From assembly GCA_036556965.1 (NCBI GenBank), contig DATBIO010000315.1, positions 1 to 13,666 on the forward strand: a stretch of 13,666 bases of DNA, given 5' to 3'. The notes beneath the pieces were generated by a model, which saw only the letters and a program-made list of their open reading frames with translations, was not told the origin of the DNA and ran no database searches. Numbering within the stretch: position 1 is the first letter of the stretch; every line of letters begins with the position of its first letter. This DNA comes from DATBIO01 sp036556965 (lineage in GTDB: Bacteria; Acidobacteriota; Vicinamibacteria; Fen-336). The translations under genes and the position numbers were made by a program. Below, in pieces: positions 1 through 5,630 of the stretch.

Positions 1-1
1 G

Positions 2-1114
2 GACGAGGCCATGGAGGCCACGCTGCGCGGCCTGGGCTTCGCCGTGGAGAAGACGGGCGACGCCCTGGCCACCACCGTGCCCCCCTGGCGCGGGGACGTG
101 GCGCGGGAGGCGGACCTGGTGGAAGAGGTGGGCCGGCACTACCGGCTCGACCGCATCCCCGCCACCGTCCCCGCCGCCCGCCGCGCGGAAGGCCTGCGTC
201 CCGCGCAGTCCCGCGAGCGGGTGGCGCGGCAGGCCCTGGCCGGCCTCGGCCTGACCGAGGTCCTCAACTACGCGTTCGTGCCCGAGGCCGTTCCCGGCCG
301 GCCGAGCGGGGAGGCGCCGCCGCGCCTGGCCAACCCGCTCTCGGCGGAGCAGGCCGTCCTGCGCACGTCGCTGGTCGTGCCCGGGCTCCTGTCCGCGCTG
401 CGCGCCAACGCCCGCCAGGGCCGGCACGATGCGCGGCTCTTCGAGGTCGGCCGCGTGTTCCAGGCGGAGGCGGGCGGCGACGTGCGCGAGGAGAGACGGC
501 TGGCCCTGGTCCTGTGCGGAACGGCGGAAGCCCACTGGTCCGCGCGCGCGGGGGCGCCGGACTTCTACGAGGTGGCCGGCCTGCTCGAGACGCTGGCCGC
601 CCGCCTGGGCCACGAAGCGCTGGAGCTGACGGAGGCGGCGCCGCTCGGCCACCTGCACCCCGGCCAGTCGGCGCGCGTGCGCCTGGCCGGCGAGGCCATC
701 GGCCACGTGGGCGCCCTCCATCCCGGCGTGGCGGAGGCCTGGGAGCTGCGGGGCCCCGTGTTCGTGGCGGAGGTCGGGCTCGACCCCCTGGTGGCGCCGG
801 CGGAGGCCGTGCGCGCGCGCGCGATCCCGCGCTTTCCCTCCGTGGAGCGCGACCTGTCGCTGCTGTGGGACGAGGGCGCGCCCTCGGCCCTCCTGGTGGA
901 GACGGCGCGCGGCTCGGCGGGACCGCTTCTGCGCGAGGCCGTGATCACGGACCGCTACCAGGGGCCGCCCGTGCCGGAGGGCAAGGTGAGCCTCAAGCTT
1001 TCGCTTCGCTTCCAGGACGCCGAGCGCACGCTGACCGGGGACGACGTCCAGGCCACCGTGGCGCGCGTCGTCGAGGCGCTGGCCCGCTCCGGGGCCGTCA
1101 TCAGGGGAGAGTGA
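2..1114 (+). CDS. pheT: Phenylalanyl-tRNA synthetase beta subunit, C-terminal part (5' truncated by window edge)
   Basis: Beta subunit of the alpha2-beta2 enzyme that charges tRNA-Phe in the cytoplasm. The reading frame is open from base 2, so the true start lies upstream; about 371 codons are visible, roughly the last half of a usual 780-800 residue protein. The fragment opens inside the B5 domain, whose end is marked by VPPWRGDVAREADLVEEVGR followed by a YRLDRIP segment (about residues 26-55). The catalytic-core-like domain follows, with LANPLS and the LRTSLVPGLL-type motif (about residues 105-130). The C-terminal anticodon-binding FDX-ACB domain begins at FPSVERDLSLL (about residue 277) and runs to the stop. 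Its stop lies 2 bp before the GTG of the next gene, so the two are probably cotranscribed. pheS would be expected upstream. No defect is visible. Confidence 0.95.
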   Translation, partial: DEAMEATLRGLGFAVEKTGDALATTVPPWRGDVAREADLVEEVGRHYRLDRIPATVPAARRAEGLRPAQSRERVARQALAGLGLTEVLNYAFVPEAVPGRPSGEAPPRLANPLSAEQAVLRTSLVVPGLLSALRANARQGRHDARLFEVGRVFQAEAGGDVREERRLALVLCGTAEAHWSARAGAPDFYEVAGLLETLAARLGHEALELTEAAPLGHLHPGQSARVRLAGEAIGHVGALHPGVAEAWELRGPVFVAEVGLDPLVAPAEAVRARAIPRFPSVERDLSLLWDEGAPSALLVETARGSAGPLLREAVITDRYQGPPVPEGKVSLKLSLRFQDAERTLTGDDVQATVARVVEALARSGAVIRGE

Positions 1115-1116
1115 CC

Positions 1117-1416
1117 GTGGAAGGTTTCGAGCTGCTCGAGGACAAGGTCCGCAAGGCGGCGGACCTCGTGAAGAAGCTGCGCCACGAGAACGGGCGCCTG
1201 GCCGAGGAGCGCGACCGGGCGCAGGCGCGCCTGGCCGACGCCGAGGCCGGCCTGAAGAAGGCGGAGGCGGCGGCCAGGAAGGCGGAGGAGGGCGGGGCGG
1301 CCGCGCGCGAGGCGGAGAAGCTGTCCGCGGAGCTCGCGGCCATGAAGAAGGACCGCGACGAGGTGCGGCGCCGGATCGCCGCCCTGGTCGAGGTGCTGGA
1401 GGGCCTCGACGGCTAG
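1117..1416 (+). CDS. Small coiled-coil protein, ZapB-like position and character
   Basis: A 99-residue protein that is almost entirely charged alpha helix. It runs as alternating Lys/Glu/Arg/Ala with heptad-like Leu and Val spacing from LLEDKVRKAADLVKKL to the C-terminal VLEGLDG, and has no signal peptide or membrane segment. The GTG at 1117 was chosen because AGGGGAGA (1103-1110) gives a good Shine-Dalgarno with 7 nt spacing; a GTG at 1111 would be only 1 nt from it. It follows pheT by 2 bp and precedes zapA. Short coiled-coil proteins next to zapA are often annotated as cell-division factors of the ZapB type, which bridge the Z-ring and other division proteins. That role is inferred from neighbourhood and fold only, since low-complexity coiled coils cannot be assigned by residue motifs. 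Confidence 0.8.
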   Translation: MEGFELLEDKVRKAADLVKKLRHENGRLAEERDRAQARLADAEAGLKKAEAAARKAEEGGAAAREAEKLSAELAAMKKDRDEVRRRIAALVEVLEGLDG

Positions 1417-1638
1417 CCGCCGGCCGATGCTTCCCGGGACGCTTCGTGCGCTTCGCCGAGCGGATCCGGCGTCGCTCATCGGGCGGCGTCCCTGCGGGCC
1501 GCCGAGGCGCCTTCGCTCGCGTATGAGCGGGTACGCGTCGCGCGGCGCCTTTCGCGTTCGGGCGCCTCGGCCGCCGGAATGAACGTGGATGCTCGGACAG
1601 GCGGGTTGACTCGCACCGCCCGACCCTGGTAATCAGCG
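1417..1638 (+). other. Structured non-coding interval between the coiled-coil gene and zapA
   Basis: About 220 bp with no convincing ORF or tRNA. It holds two nested inverted repeats in a row. The first pairs GGGACGC (1436-1442) with GCGTCCC (1486-1492) around an inner CGCCG/CGGCG stem. The second pairs GCCGAGGCGCC (1501-1511) with GGCGCCTCGGC (1561-1571), a perfect 11-bp match around a 49-nt loop that contains a CGCTC/GAGCG stem and a further GGCGCC. The palindrome GGCGCC occurs three times (1506, 1544, 1561). The last 30 bp carry the likely zapA promoter. The structure could end the pheT transcript, be a small RNA, or be a dispersed repeat; the sequence alone does not decide. Confidence 0.6.
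1606..1633 (+). promoter_or_regulatory. Candidate promoter of zapA
   Basis: TTGACT (1606-1611) matches the -35 consensus at five of six positions and is followed 16 bp later by GGTAAT (1628-1633), which matches the -10 hexamer at four of six. Transcription would start near 1640, only about 5 nt before the ATG at 1645, and no Shine-Dalgarno is visible. The transcript would therefore be nearly leaderless. Confidence 0.45.
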
Positions 1639-1644
1639 GTGCCG

Positions 1645-1938
1645 ATGGCCGACACCCCCAACCTCGTCCACGTCGAGATCTTCGGCCAGACCTACGCCGT
1701 GCGCGCGGGTGCCGACCCCGAGTACATCCAGAAGCTGGCCGCCTTCGTGGACGAGGCCATGCGCGAGGTCAGCCGCAGCGGGGGGGCGGTGGACTCCGTG
1801 CGCATCGCCGTGCTCGCCGCCCTGAACATCGCGGACGAGGTCTTCCGCCTGCGCGACGGGGCGGGGGAGCGGAGGGACGAGCTGGATTTGCGCGCCCGCG
1901 CCCTGGCCAAGGAGCTCGCGGCCGTCCTGGGCGAATAG
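1645..1938 (+). CDS. zapA: Cell division protein ZapA
   Basis: A 97-residue cytoplasmic protein that in known systems binds FtsZ and bundles protofilaments at the Z-ring. The N-terminal beta/alpha head contains VHVEIFGQTYAVR and DPEYIQKLAAFVDEAMREV. The family core VDSVRIAVLAALNIADEVFRL follows, and a C-terminal coiled-coil helix ends in LAKELAAVLGE. This order and length are typical of ZapA. The ATG at 1645 is preferred; an in-frame GTG at 1639 would add two residues (MP). Neither has a clear Shine-Dalgarno, consistent with the promoter placed just upstream. The neighbours are the coiled-coil gene before it and 6S RNA after it, an order also known from Proteobacteria (zapA-ssrS). Confidence 0.92.
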   Translation: MADTPNLVHVEIFGQTYAVRAGADPEYIQKLAAFVDEAMREVSRSGGAVDSVRIAVLAALNIADEVFRLRDGAGERRDELDLRARALAKELAAVLGE

Positions 1939-1977
1939 CCGCCCCTCCGGCTCCTCCACGAGCCGGTCTCGGGCGGC
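1938..1977 (+). terminator. Strong hairpin after zapA, possible terminator without a U-tract
   Basis: The outer stem GCCGCCC (1938-1944) pairs with GGGCGGC (1971-1977). The inner stem CCGGCTC (1947-1953) pairs with GAGCCGG (1960-1966) around the loop CTCCAC. The stem begins at the last base of the zapA stop. No run of T follows, so termination is inferred from position and stability. The 3' arm lies where a -35 box for the 6S RNA promoter would be expected. Confidence 0.5.
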
Positions 1978-1990
1978 GAGGGAAATCGGG

Positions 1991-1996
1991 TATCAT
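1991..1996 (+). promoter_or_regulatory. -10 element of the 6S RNA promoter
   Basis: TATCAT matches the -10 consensus at four of six positions. It lies 6 nt before the predicted 5' end of 6S RNA (2003), the correct distance for a transcription start. No recognisable -35 hexamer is seen 16-18 bp upstream, where the GC-rich hairpin arm sits. Confidence 0.55.
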
Positions 1997-2002
1997 GCGC
2001 GA

Positions 2003-2180
2003 GGTCCCCTGCGATGCCCGTGATGGAGTCAAAAGCCTCGAACCAACGTCCTTAAATCGGGGATTCGCAGTCACGCCGCGGTGTGCATGCCTCCGCGTCG
2101 AGGAAGCCTGAAGCGGCGTGCAGAGTTCCCACCTCGTGACCAGGTTCAGGTCACGCTCCACACGTCAGATGCGGGGGACC
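2003..2180 (+). ncRNA. ssrS: 6S RNA (regulator of RNA polymerase holoenzyme)
   Basis: 6S RNA mimics an open promoter and binds the housekeeping sigma-factor holoenzyme, mainly in stationary phase. The ends form a long closing stem: GAGGTCCCCTGC (2001-2012) pairs with GCGGGGGACCTC (2171-2182) with one wobble. CACGCCGC (2072-2079) pairs with GCGGCGTG (2113-2120), and a terminal hairpin CCTC/GAGG lies inside. The segment GCATGCCTCCGCGTCGAGG followed by AAGCCTGAA is recognisably related to the E. coli GCATGCTCGGTCCGTCCGAG/AAGCCTTAA region. On the 3' side of the central bubble, CGTGACC (2135-2141) and GGTCACG (2149-2155) form the expected small hairpin around AGGTTCA. The length of about 178 nt is typical. 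The position after zapA is the classic one. Exact ends are approximate. Confidence 0.92.
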
Positions 2181-2269
2181 TCCTTCGATCGCCGTACCGT
2201 CGGGGGCCCCCGGGGTGAGGCGCCGCGCCGCTCGATCCGCCACCCGATGACCGAGGAGCGAGACCGATA

Positions 2270-3391
2270 ATGTCCGACACCACCGGCTCCTGGCCCGCCG
2301 TCGATCCCGCCGCCACCGTGGGCAGCCTCGGCGAGCGGGCGCTCGTGCGGCACCTGCGCGCGCGCATCCCCAGCGGGGCGGGCGTGGTGCGCGGGATCGG
2401 GGACGACGCCGCGGCGGTGGAGACGGGAGCCCTCACCATCGTGACCACGGACTGCCTGGTGGAGGACGTCCACTTCGAGCGCGACTGGGCCCCCCCCCAC
2501 CTCCTCGGGCGCAAGAGCCTGAGCGTGAACCTCTCGGACGTGGCGGCCATGGGCGGGACGCCCCGCTACGCCACCGTCTCCCTCTGCCTGCCTGCCGAGG
2601 TTCCCCTGACCTGGGTGGACGGCCTCTACGACGGCCTGCTGGAGCGCGCGGCGGAAGCGGGGGTGGTGGTGGTGGGCGGCAACCTCGCCGCCTCTCCCGA
2701 GGCCGTCGTGGTGGACGTGACCCTGCTCGGGCAGGGGGACCGCCTCCTCCTGCGCTCGGGCGCGCAGGTGGGCGACCTCGTGGTGGTCACGGGCCGGCTG
2801 GGCGCCGCCGCCGCCGGCCTGCGCTGCCTCCAGGACGGCGCGCGGCTCGACGGCGAGGGCGCGCTCGCCCCCGGCGGCCACTGGTCGGAGGCCGCGCGCC
2901 CGCAGGTGCTGGCCTGCGTCATGGCGCAGCTCGATCCCGCGCCGCCCCTGGCCTTCGCCCGCGCCATTGCCGAGCAGGACGCGGTGCACGCGGCCATGGA
3001 CCTCTCCGACGGGCTGTCCGGCGACCTCCTCCACATGTGCCGCGAGAGCAACGTGGCCGCCTTCATCGACTCCAGCGCCGTGCCCGTGGACCGTGGCGCG
3101 GCCGCCCTGGAGAAGGAGGGCGGCGCCGACGGGTTCTCCCTGGCCCTCCACGGCGGGGAGGACTACCAGATGCTGATGGCGGTACCGCGCGACGGCCTCG
3201 ACGCCCTGCGCGACGTGGCCGTGGTATGGGACCTCCCCCTCACCGTGGTGGGGGAGTTCATCGTGGGAGCCCCCGGGGTATCCCTCAAGTTCGGCGACAC
3301 CCTGCGCCGGCTGCGGCCGCAGTCCCACGACCACTTCGAAGACCCGCGGCCGCGCGCGCGGCGTGAGCGGCCGCGGCCGCCCGAGGGATGA
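2270..3391 (+). CDS. thiL: Thiamine-monophosphate kinase
   Basis: Catalyses ATP-dependent phosphorylation of thiamine monophosphate to thiamine pyrophosphate, the last step of cofactor synthesis, in the cytosol. The 373-residue protein has the AIR-synthase-like fold with family motifs in order: GIGDDAAAV (42-50, metal-binding Asp45/46), TTDCLVEDVHF (59-69), SVNLSDVAAMGG (85-96), GGNLA (136-140), VVTGRLGAAAAGL (172-184), MDLSDGLSGD (243-252) and LHGGEDYQML (293-302). The usual Asp of the GGDT loop is Asn138 here. The last 20 residues are a basic Arg/Pro tail. The ATG has an upstream GAGGAGCGAG (2253-2262) as Shine-Dalgarno, somewhat far at about 11 nt. It lies 87 bp after 6S RNA and may share its transcript. 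No thiamine riboswitch was found upstream. Its stop overlaps the next start. Confidence 0.95.
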   Translation: MSDTTGSWPAVDPAATVGSLGERALVRHLRARIPSGAGVVRGIGDDAAAVETGALTIVTTDCLVEDVHFERDWAPPHLLGRKSLSVNLSDVAAMGGTPRYATVSLCLPAEVPLTWVDGLYDGLLERAAEAGVVVVGGNLAASPEAVVVDVTLLGQGDRLLLRSGAQVGDLVVVTGRLGAAAAGLRCLQDGARLDGEGALAPGGHWSEAARPQVLACVMAQLDPAPPLAFARAIAEQDAVHAAMDLSDGLSGDLLHMCRESNVAAFIDSSAVPVDRGAAALEKEGGADGFSLALHGGEDYQMLMAVPRDGLDALRDVAVVWDLPLTVVGEFIVGAPGVSLKFGDTLRRLRPQSHDHFEDPRPRARRERPRPPEG

Positions 3392-3870
3392 GACGGCGCC
3401 TGCGGCGCGCCCTGGAGACCCTCCTCCACCTCGAAGACACGCCGCACCGCATCGCGCTCGCCTTCGGGCTCGGGCTGTGGGTGGCCTTCTGCCCCCTCCT
3501 GGGCATCCACACCCTGATGTCCCTCGGAATCGCGTTCGCCTTCCGCCTCAGCCGCGCCGCCATCCTCCTGGGCACCTTCGTGAACAACCCCTGGACGCTG
3601 GCCCCCATGTACCTCGCGGGAACGGTGGTGGGCTGCTTCCTCCTCGGGGTGCCCGCGGAGCCCCTGGCCGCCATCGACTTCGACCGGCGGGGCGCGGACT
3701 TCTACCGCGAGCTGGCCGTGTCCCTGCGTCCGTACCTGTGGCCCTTCGTGGTGGGCAACACGCTGACCGGCCTCGCCGCCGGCCTCGTGGGGTACCTCGC
3801 CCTGCGTTCGCTGCTCGAGCGGCGCCGGCTCAGGAAAACGCCGGCGGCGACAACCGATGGTGCGTGGTGA
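3388..3870 (+). CDS. DUF2062 small integral membrane protein
   Basis: A 160-residue membrane protein of unknown molecular function. A basic N-terminus (MRRRLRRALE) and an amphipathic stretch are followed by the DUF2062 signature: GLGLWVAFCPLLGIHTLMSL (about 27-46), a second hydrophobic segment, and LLGTFVNNPWTLAPMYLAG (about 60-78). The GIHT and NNPWT motifs are characteristic of this family. A later pair of hydrophobic segments (about 110-150) is followed by a basic tail. The ATG at 3388 overlaps the thiL stop (ATGA), implying translational coupling. Its 3' end overlaps the oppositely oriented gatA by 41 bp, so the last 14 codons are also antisense gatA sequence. Proteins of this family sometimes occur near glycosyltransferases, but no function can be read from the sequence. 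Confidence 0.9.
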   Translation: MRRRLRRALETLLHLEDTPHRIALAFGLGLWVAFCPLLGIHTLMSLGIAFAFRLSRAAILLGTFVNNPWTLAPMYLAGTVVGCFLLGVPAEPLAAIDFDRRGADFYRELAVSLRPYLWPFVVGNTLTGLAAGLVGYLALRSLLERRRLRKTPAATTDGAW

Positions 3871-5302
3871 CCCCCTGGAAGGCGTGCCCGGCGCGCAACA
3901 GGGTGTCCTCGTCGAAGGGACGGCCGAGGAGCTGAAGGCCCGCGGGCAGGCCGTCCACCAGCCCGCACGGCAGGGACAGGCCGGGCAGCCCCGCCAGGTT
4001 GGCGGGGACGGTGAAGACGTCGGCCAGGTACATCTGCAGGGGGTCGGCCGTCCGCTCTCCGAGGCGGAAGGCCGTGCCGGGCGTGGTGGGGAGAGCCACC
4101 GCCGCGCAGCGCGCGAAGGCCTCCTCGAAGTCGCGGCGGATCAGCGTGCGCACCTTCTGCGCCGCCACGTAGTAGGCCTCGTGGTAGCCGGCGGAGAGCA
4201 CGAAGGTGCCGAGGAGGATGCGGCGCTTGACCTCCGCCCCGAAACCGCGGTCGCGCGTCTCCCCGTACAGGCGCGCGAGGTCGGGAGCGCCCTCGGCGCG
4301 GAGGCCGTAGCGGACGCCGTCATAGCGGGCCAGGTTGCTGCTGGCCTCCGCCGTGGCCACGACGTAGTAGGCGGCGATGGCGTGTCGGACATGGGGGAGG
4401 GCGACGTCCACCAGCTCCGCCCCCTCCCGGACGCAGACCTCCAGCGCGGCCCGGAACGAGGCCATGACCCCGGGCGCGACGCCCTCCGCCAGCGCGGCCC
4501 AGGGCACGCCCAGGCGCAGGCCCCGGAGGCCCCGCCCGCCGTCGTCGCCGGCGAGGGGCGCCGTCGGGGGGGCCTGCGCGCTGGTGGCATCGCGGGGGTC
4601 GTGGCCGAACAGCGCGGACGAGAGCAGGGCCACGTCCTCCACCGAGCGCGCAAGGGTCCCGACCTGGTCGAGGGAGGAGGCGAAGGCCACGAGCCCGTAG
4701 CGGCTGACGCGTCCGTAGGTCGGCTTGAGGCCGACCACGCCGCAGAGGGCGGCGGGCTGGCGCACGGAGCCCCCGGTATCGGTGCCCAGCGCGGCGGGGG
4801 CCATGGCCGCCGCCACCGCCGCCGCCGACCCTCCCGACGACCCGCCCGGCACCCGCGCCAGGTCCCAGGGGTTGCGCGTCGGCCGGTAGGCGCTGTTCTC
4901 GGTGGACGAGCCCATGGCGAACTCGTCCATGTTCGTCTTGCCCAGCACCACCGCCCCCGCGGCCAGCAGCCGCTCCACCGCGGTGGCGGTGTAGGGCGGC
5001 GCGTAGCCTTCGAGGACGCGCGAGCCGCAGGTGGTGGGCCAGCCCTCAACGTTGAGCACGTCCTTCACGGCCACGGGCACCCCGGCCAGGGAGGGAGGGG
5101 TCTGGCCGGCGCGGCGCGCGCGGTCCACGGCGCGCGCCTGCTCCAGCGTGCGCTCGGGCCGCAGGTCCAGGAACGCCCCCACCTGCGCGTCGAGCGCCCC
5201 CGCGCGGTCGAGGAAGGCGCGCGCCACCTCCTCCGCGGAGACCTCGCCGCGGGCCACCCGCCCCGCGATCTCCGCCGCGCCCAGGCGGACCAGCCCGCTC
5301 AT
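3830..5302 (-). CDS. gatA: Asp-tRNA(Asn)/Glu-tRNA(Gln) amidotransferase subunit A
   Basis: The glutaminase subunit of the GatCAB complex, which converts mischarged Glu-tRNA-Gln and/or Asp-tRNA-Asn to the correct amide form. The 490-residue length is normal for the family. The amidase-signature triad is intact: Lys80 in VAVKDVLN, cis-Ser155 in PGGSSGGSAAAV, and nucleophile Ser179 in TDTGGSVRQPA. Other conserved blocks are GKTNMDEFAMGSSTENSAY (121-139), GTFVLSAGYHEAYY, and the C-terminal VPANLAGLPGLSLPCG. The ATG at 5302 overlaps the gatC stop as ATGA, which fixes the start; an apparent longer frame upstream is only the gatC shadow. gatB is absent from the window, so the complex is encoded at two loci or gatB lies elsewhere. 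Confidence 0.96.
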   Translation of the reverse strand: MSGLVRLGAAEIAGRVARGEVSAEEVARAFLDRAGALDAQVGAFLDLRPERTLEQARAVDRARRAGQTPPSLAGVPVAVKDVLNVEGWPTTCGSRVLEGYAPPYTATAVERLLAAGAVVLGKTNMDEFAMGSSTENSAYRPTRNPWDLARVPGGSSGGSAAAVAAAMAPAALGTDTGGSVRQPAALCGVVGLKPTYGRVSRYGLVAFASSLDQVGTLARSVEDVALLSSALFGHDPRDATSAQAPPTAPLAGDDGGRGLRGLRLGVPWAALAEGVAPGVMASFRAALEVCVREGAELVDVALPHVRHAIAAYYVVATAEASSNLARYDGVRYGLRAEGAPDLARLYGETRDRGFGAEVKRRILLGTFVLSAGYHEAYYVAAQKVRTLIRRDFEEAFARCAAVALPTTPGTAFRLGERTADPLQMYLADVFTVPANLAGLPGLSLPCGLVDGLPAGLQLLGRPFDEDTLLRAGHAFQGVTTHHRLSPPAFS

Positions 5303-5589
5303 CCCCCGATCACCCTGGGCACGCGGAAGAGCGGGAAGGCGGCGTCGGGGGCGGCGTCGAGGACGCGCTCGCGCGGCAGGCCGGGCCGCGCCACGTCCTC
5401 GCGCCACGCGCCGGTGGCGGCGGCGTGGCTCATGGGCGGGACCTGCGAGAGGTCCAGCGCCTGCATGGTCTCGACGTAGCCGAGGATGTCGCGCAGCTGG
5501 CGCGCGAAGGTCTCCTTCTCCTCTGCGGTGAGGGAGAGTCGCGCCAGCGCCGCCACCCGCTCCACCGCCTCCCGGTCGATGTCGGCCAT
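5299..5589 (-). CDS. gatC: Asp-tRNA(Asn)/Glu-tRNA(Gln) amidotransferase subunit C
   Basis: A 96-residue linker subunit that wraps between GatA and GatB and stabilises the complex. It begins MADIDREAVERVAALARLSL, the expected N-terminal helix. The second helix carries FARQLRDILGYVETMQALD, followed by the extended segment VPPMSHA and the C-terminal REDVARPGLPRERVLDAAPD and FPLFRVPRVIGG. All are standard GatC elements. It overlaps gatA by ATGA. No Shine-Dalgarno precedes the ATG; instead a TAGAAT -10 box lies 9 nt upstream on the minus strand, suggesting a leaderless mRNA. Confidence 0.95.
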   Translation of the reverse strand: MADIDREAVERVAALARLSLTAEEKETFARQLRDILGYVETMQALDLSQVPPMSHAAATGAWREDVARPGLPRERVLDAAPDAAFPLFRVPRVIGG

Positions 5590-5598
5590 GCGCGGTCG

Positions 5599-5604
5599 AT
5601 TCTA
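5599..5604 (-). promoter_or_regulatory. -10 element of the gatCA promoter
   Basis: On the minus strand this reads TAGAAT, five of six to consensus, ending 9 nt before the gatC ATG. Predicted transcription would begin within about 2-3 nt of the start codon. No clear -35 box is seen. Confidence 0.55.
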
Positions 5605-5611
5605 TCGTCGC

Positions 5612-5620
5612 TGATATACA
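5612..5620 (+). promoter_or_regulatory. Extended -10 promoter of the zinc-ribbon/Yip1 gene
   Basis: TGATATACA is an extended -10 element (TGn plus TATACA). It ends 10 nt before the ATG at 5631, so the transcript should have a leader of only about 4 nt. It lies back to back with the gatCA promoter in a 41-bp divergent region, where the two -10 boxes are 10 bp apart. Confidence 0.55.
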
Positions 5621-5630
5621 CTGCCCGGCG

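Noticed and set aside
2201..2212. CGGGGGCCCCCG palindrome as a terminator for 6S RNA
   Set aside because: A perfect palindrome with no loop cannot fold into a stable hairpin as such, and no T-run follows; left as an unexplained GC feature.
2181..2269. Thiamine (TPP) riboswitch upstream of thiL
   Set aside because: The CUGAGA and ACCUGAU-type core motifs are not present; the sequence before this gap is 6S RNA.
5303..5407. Longer gatA start adding about 35 Arg/Pro-rich residues
   Set aside because: The extension overlaps gatC in another frame, and the ATGA overlap with a normal GatA N-terminus is far more likely.
3857..5479. Long open frame of about 540 codons on the plus strand opposite gatA and gatC
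   Set aside because: It is the antisense shadow of two well-conserved genes; its composition (Gly, Arg, His, Ala rich) has no domain motif.
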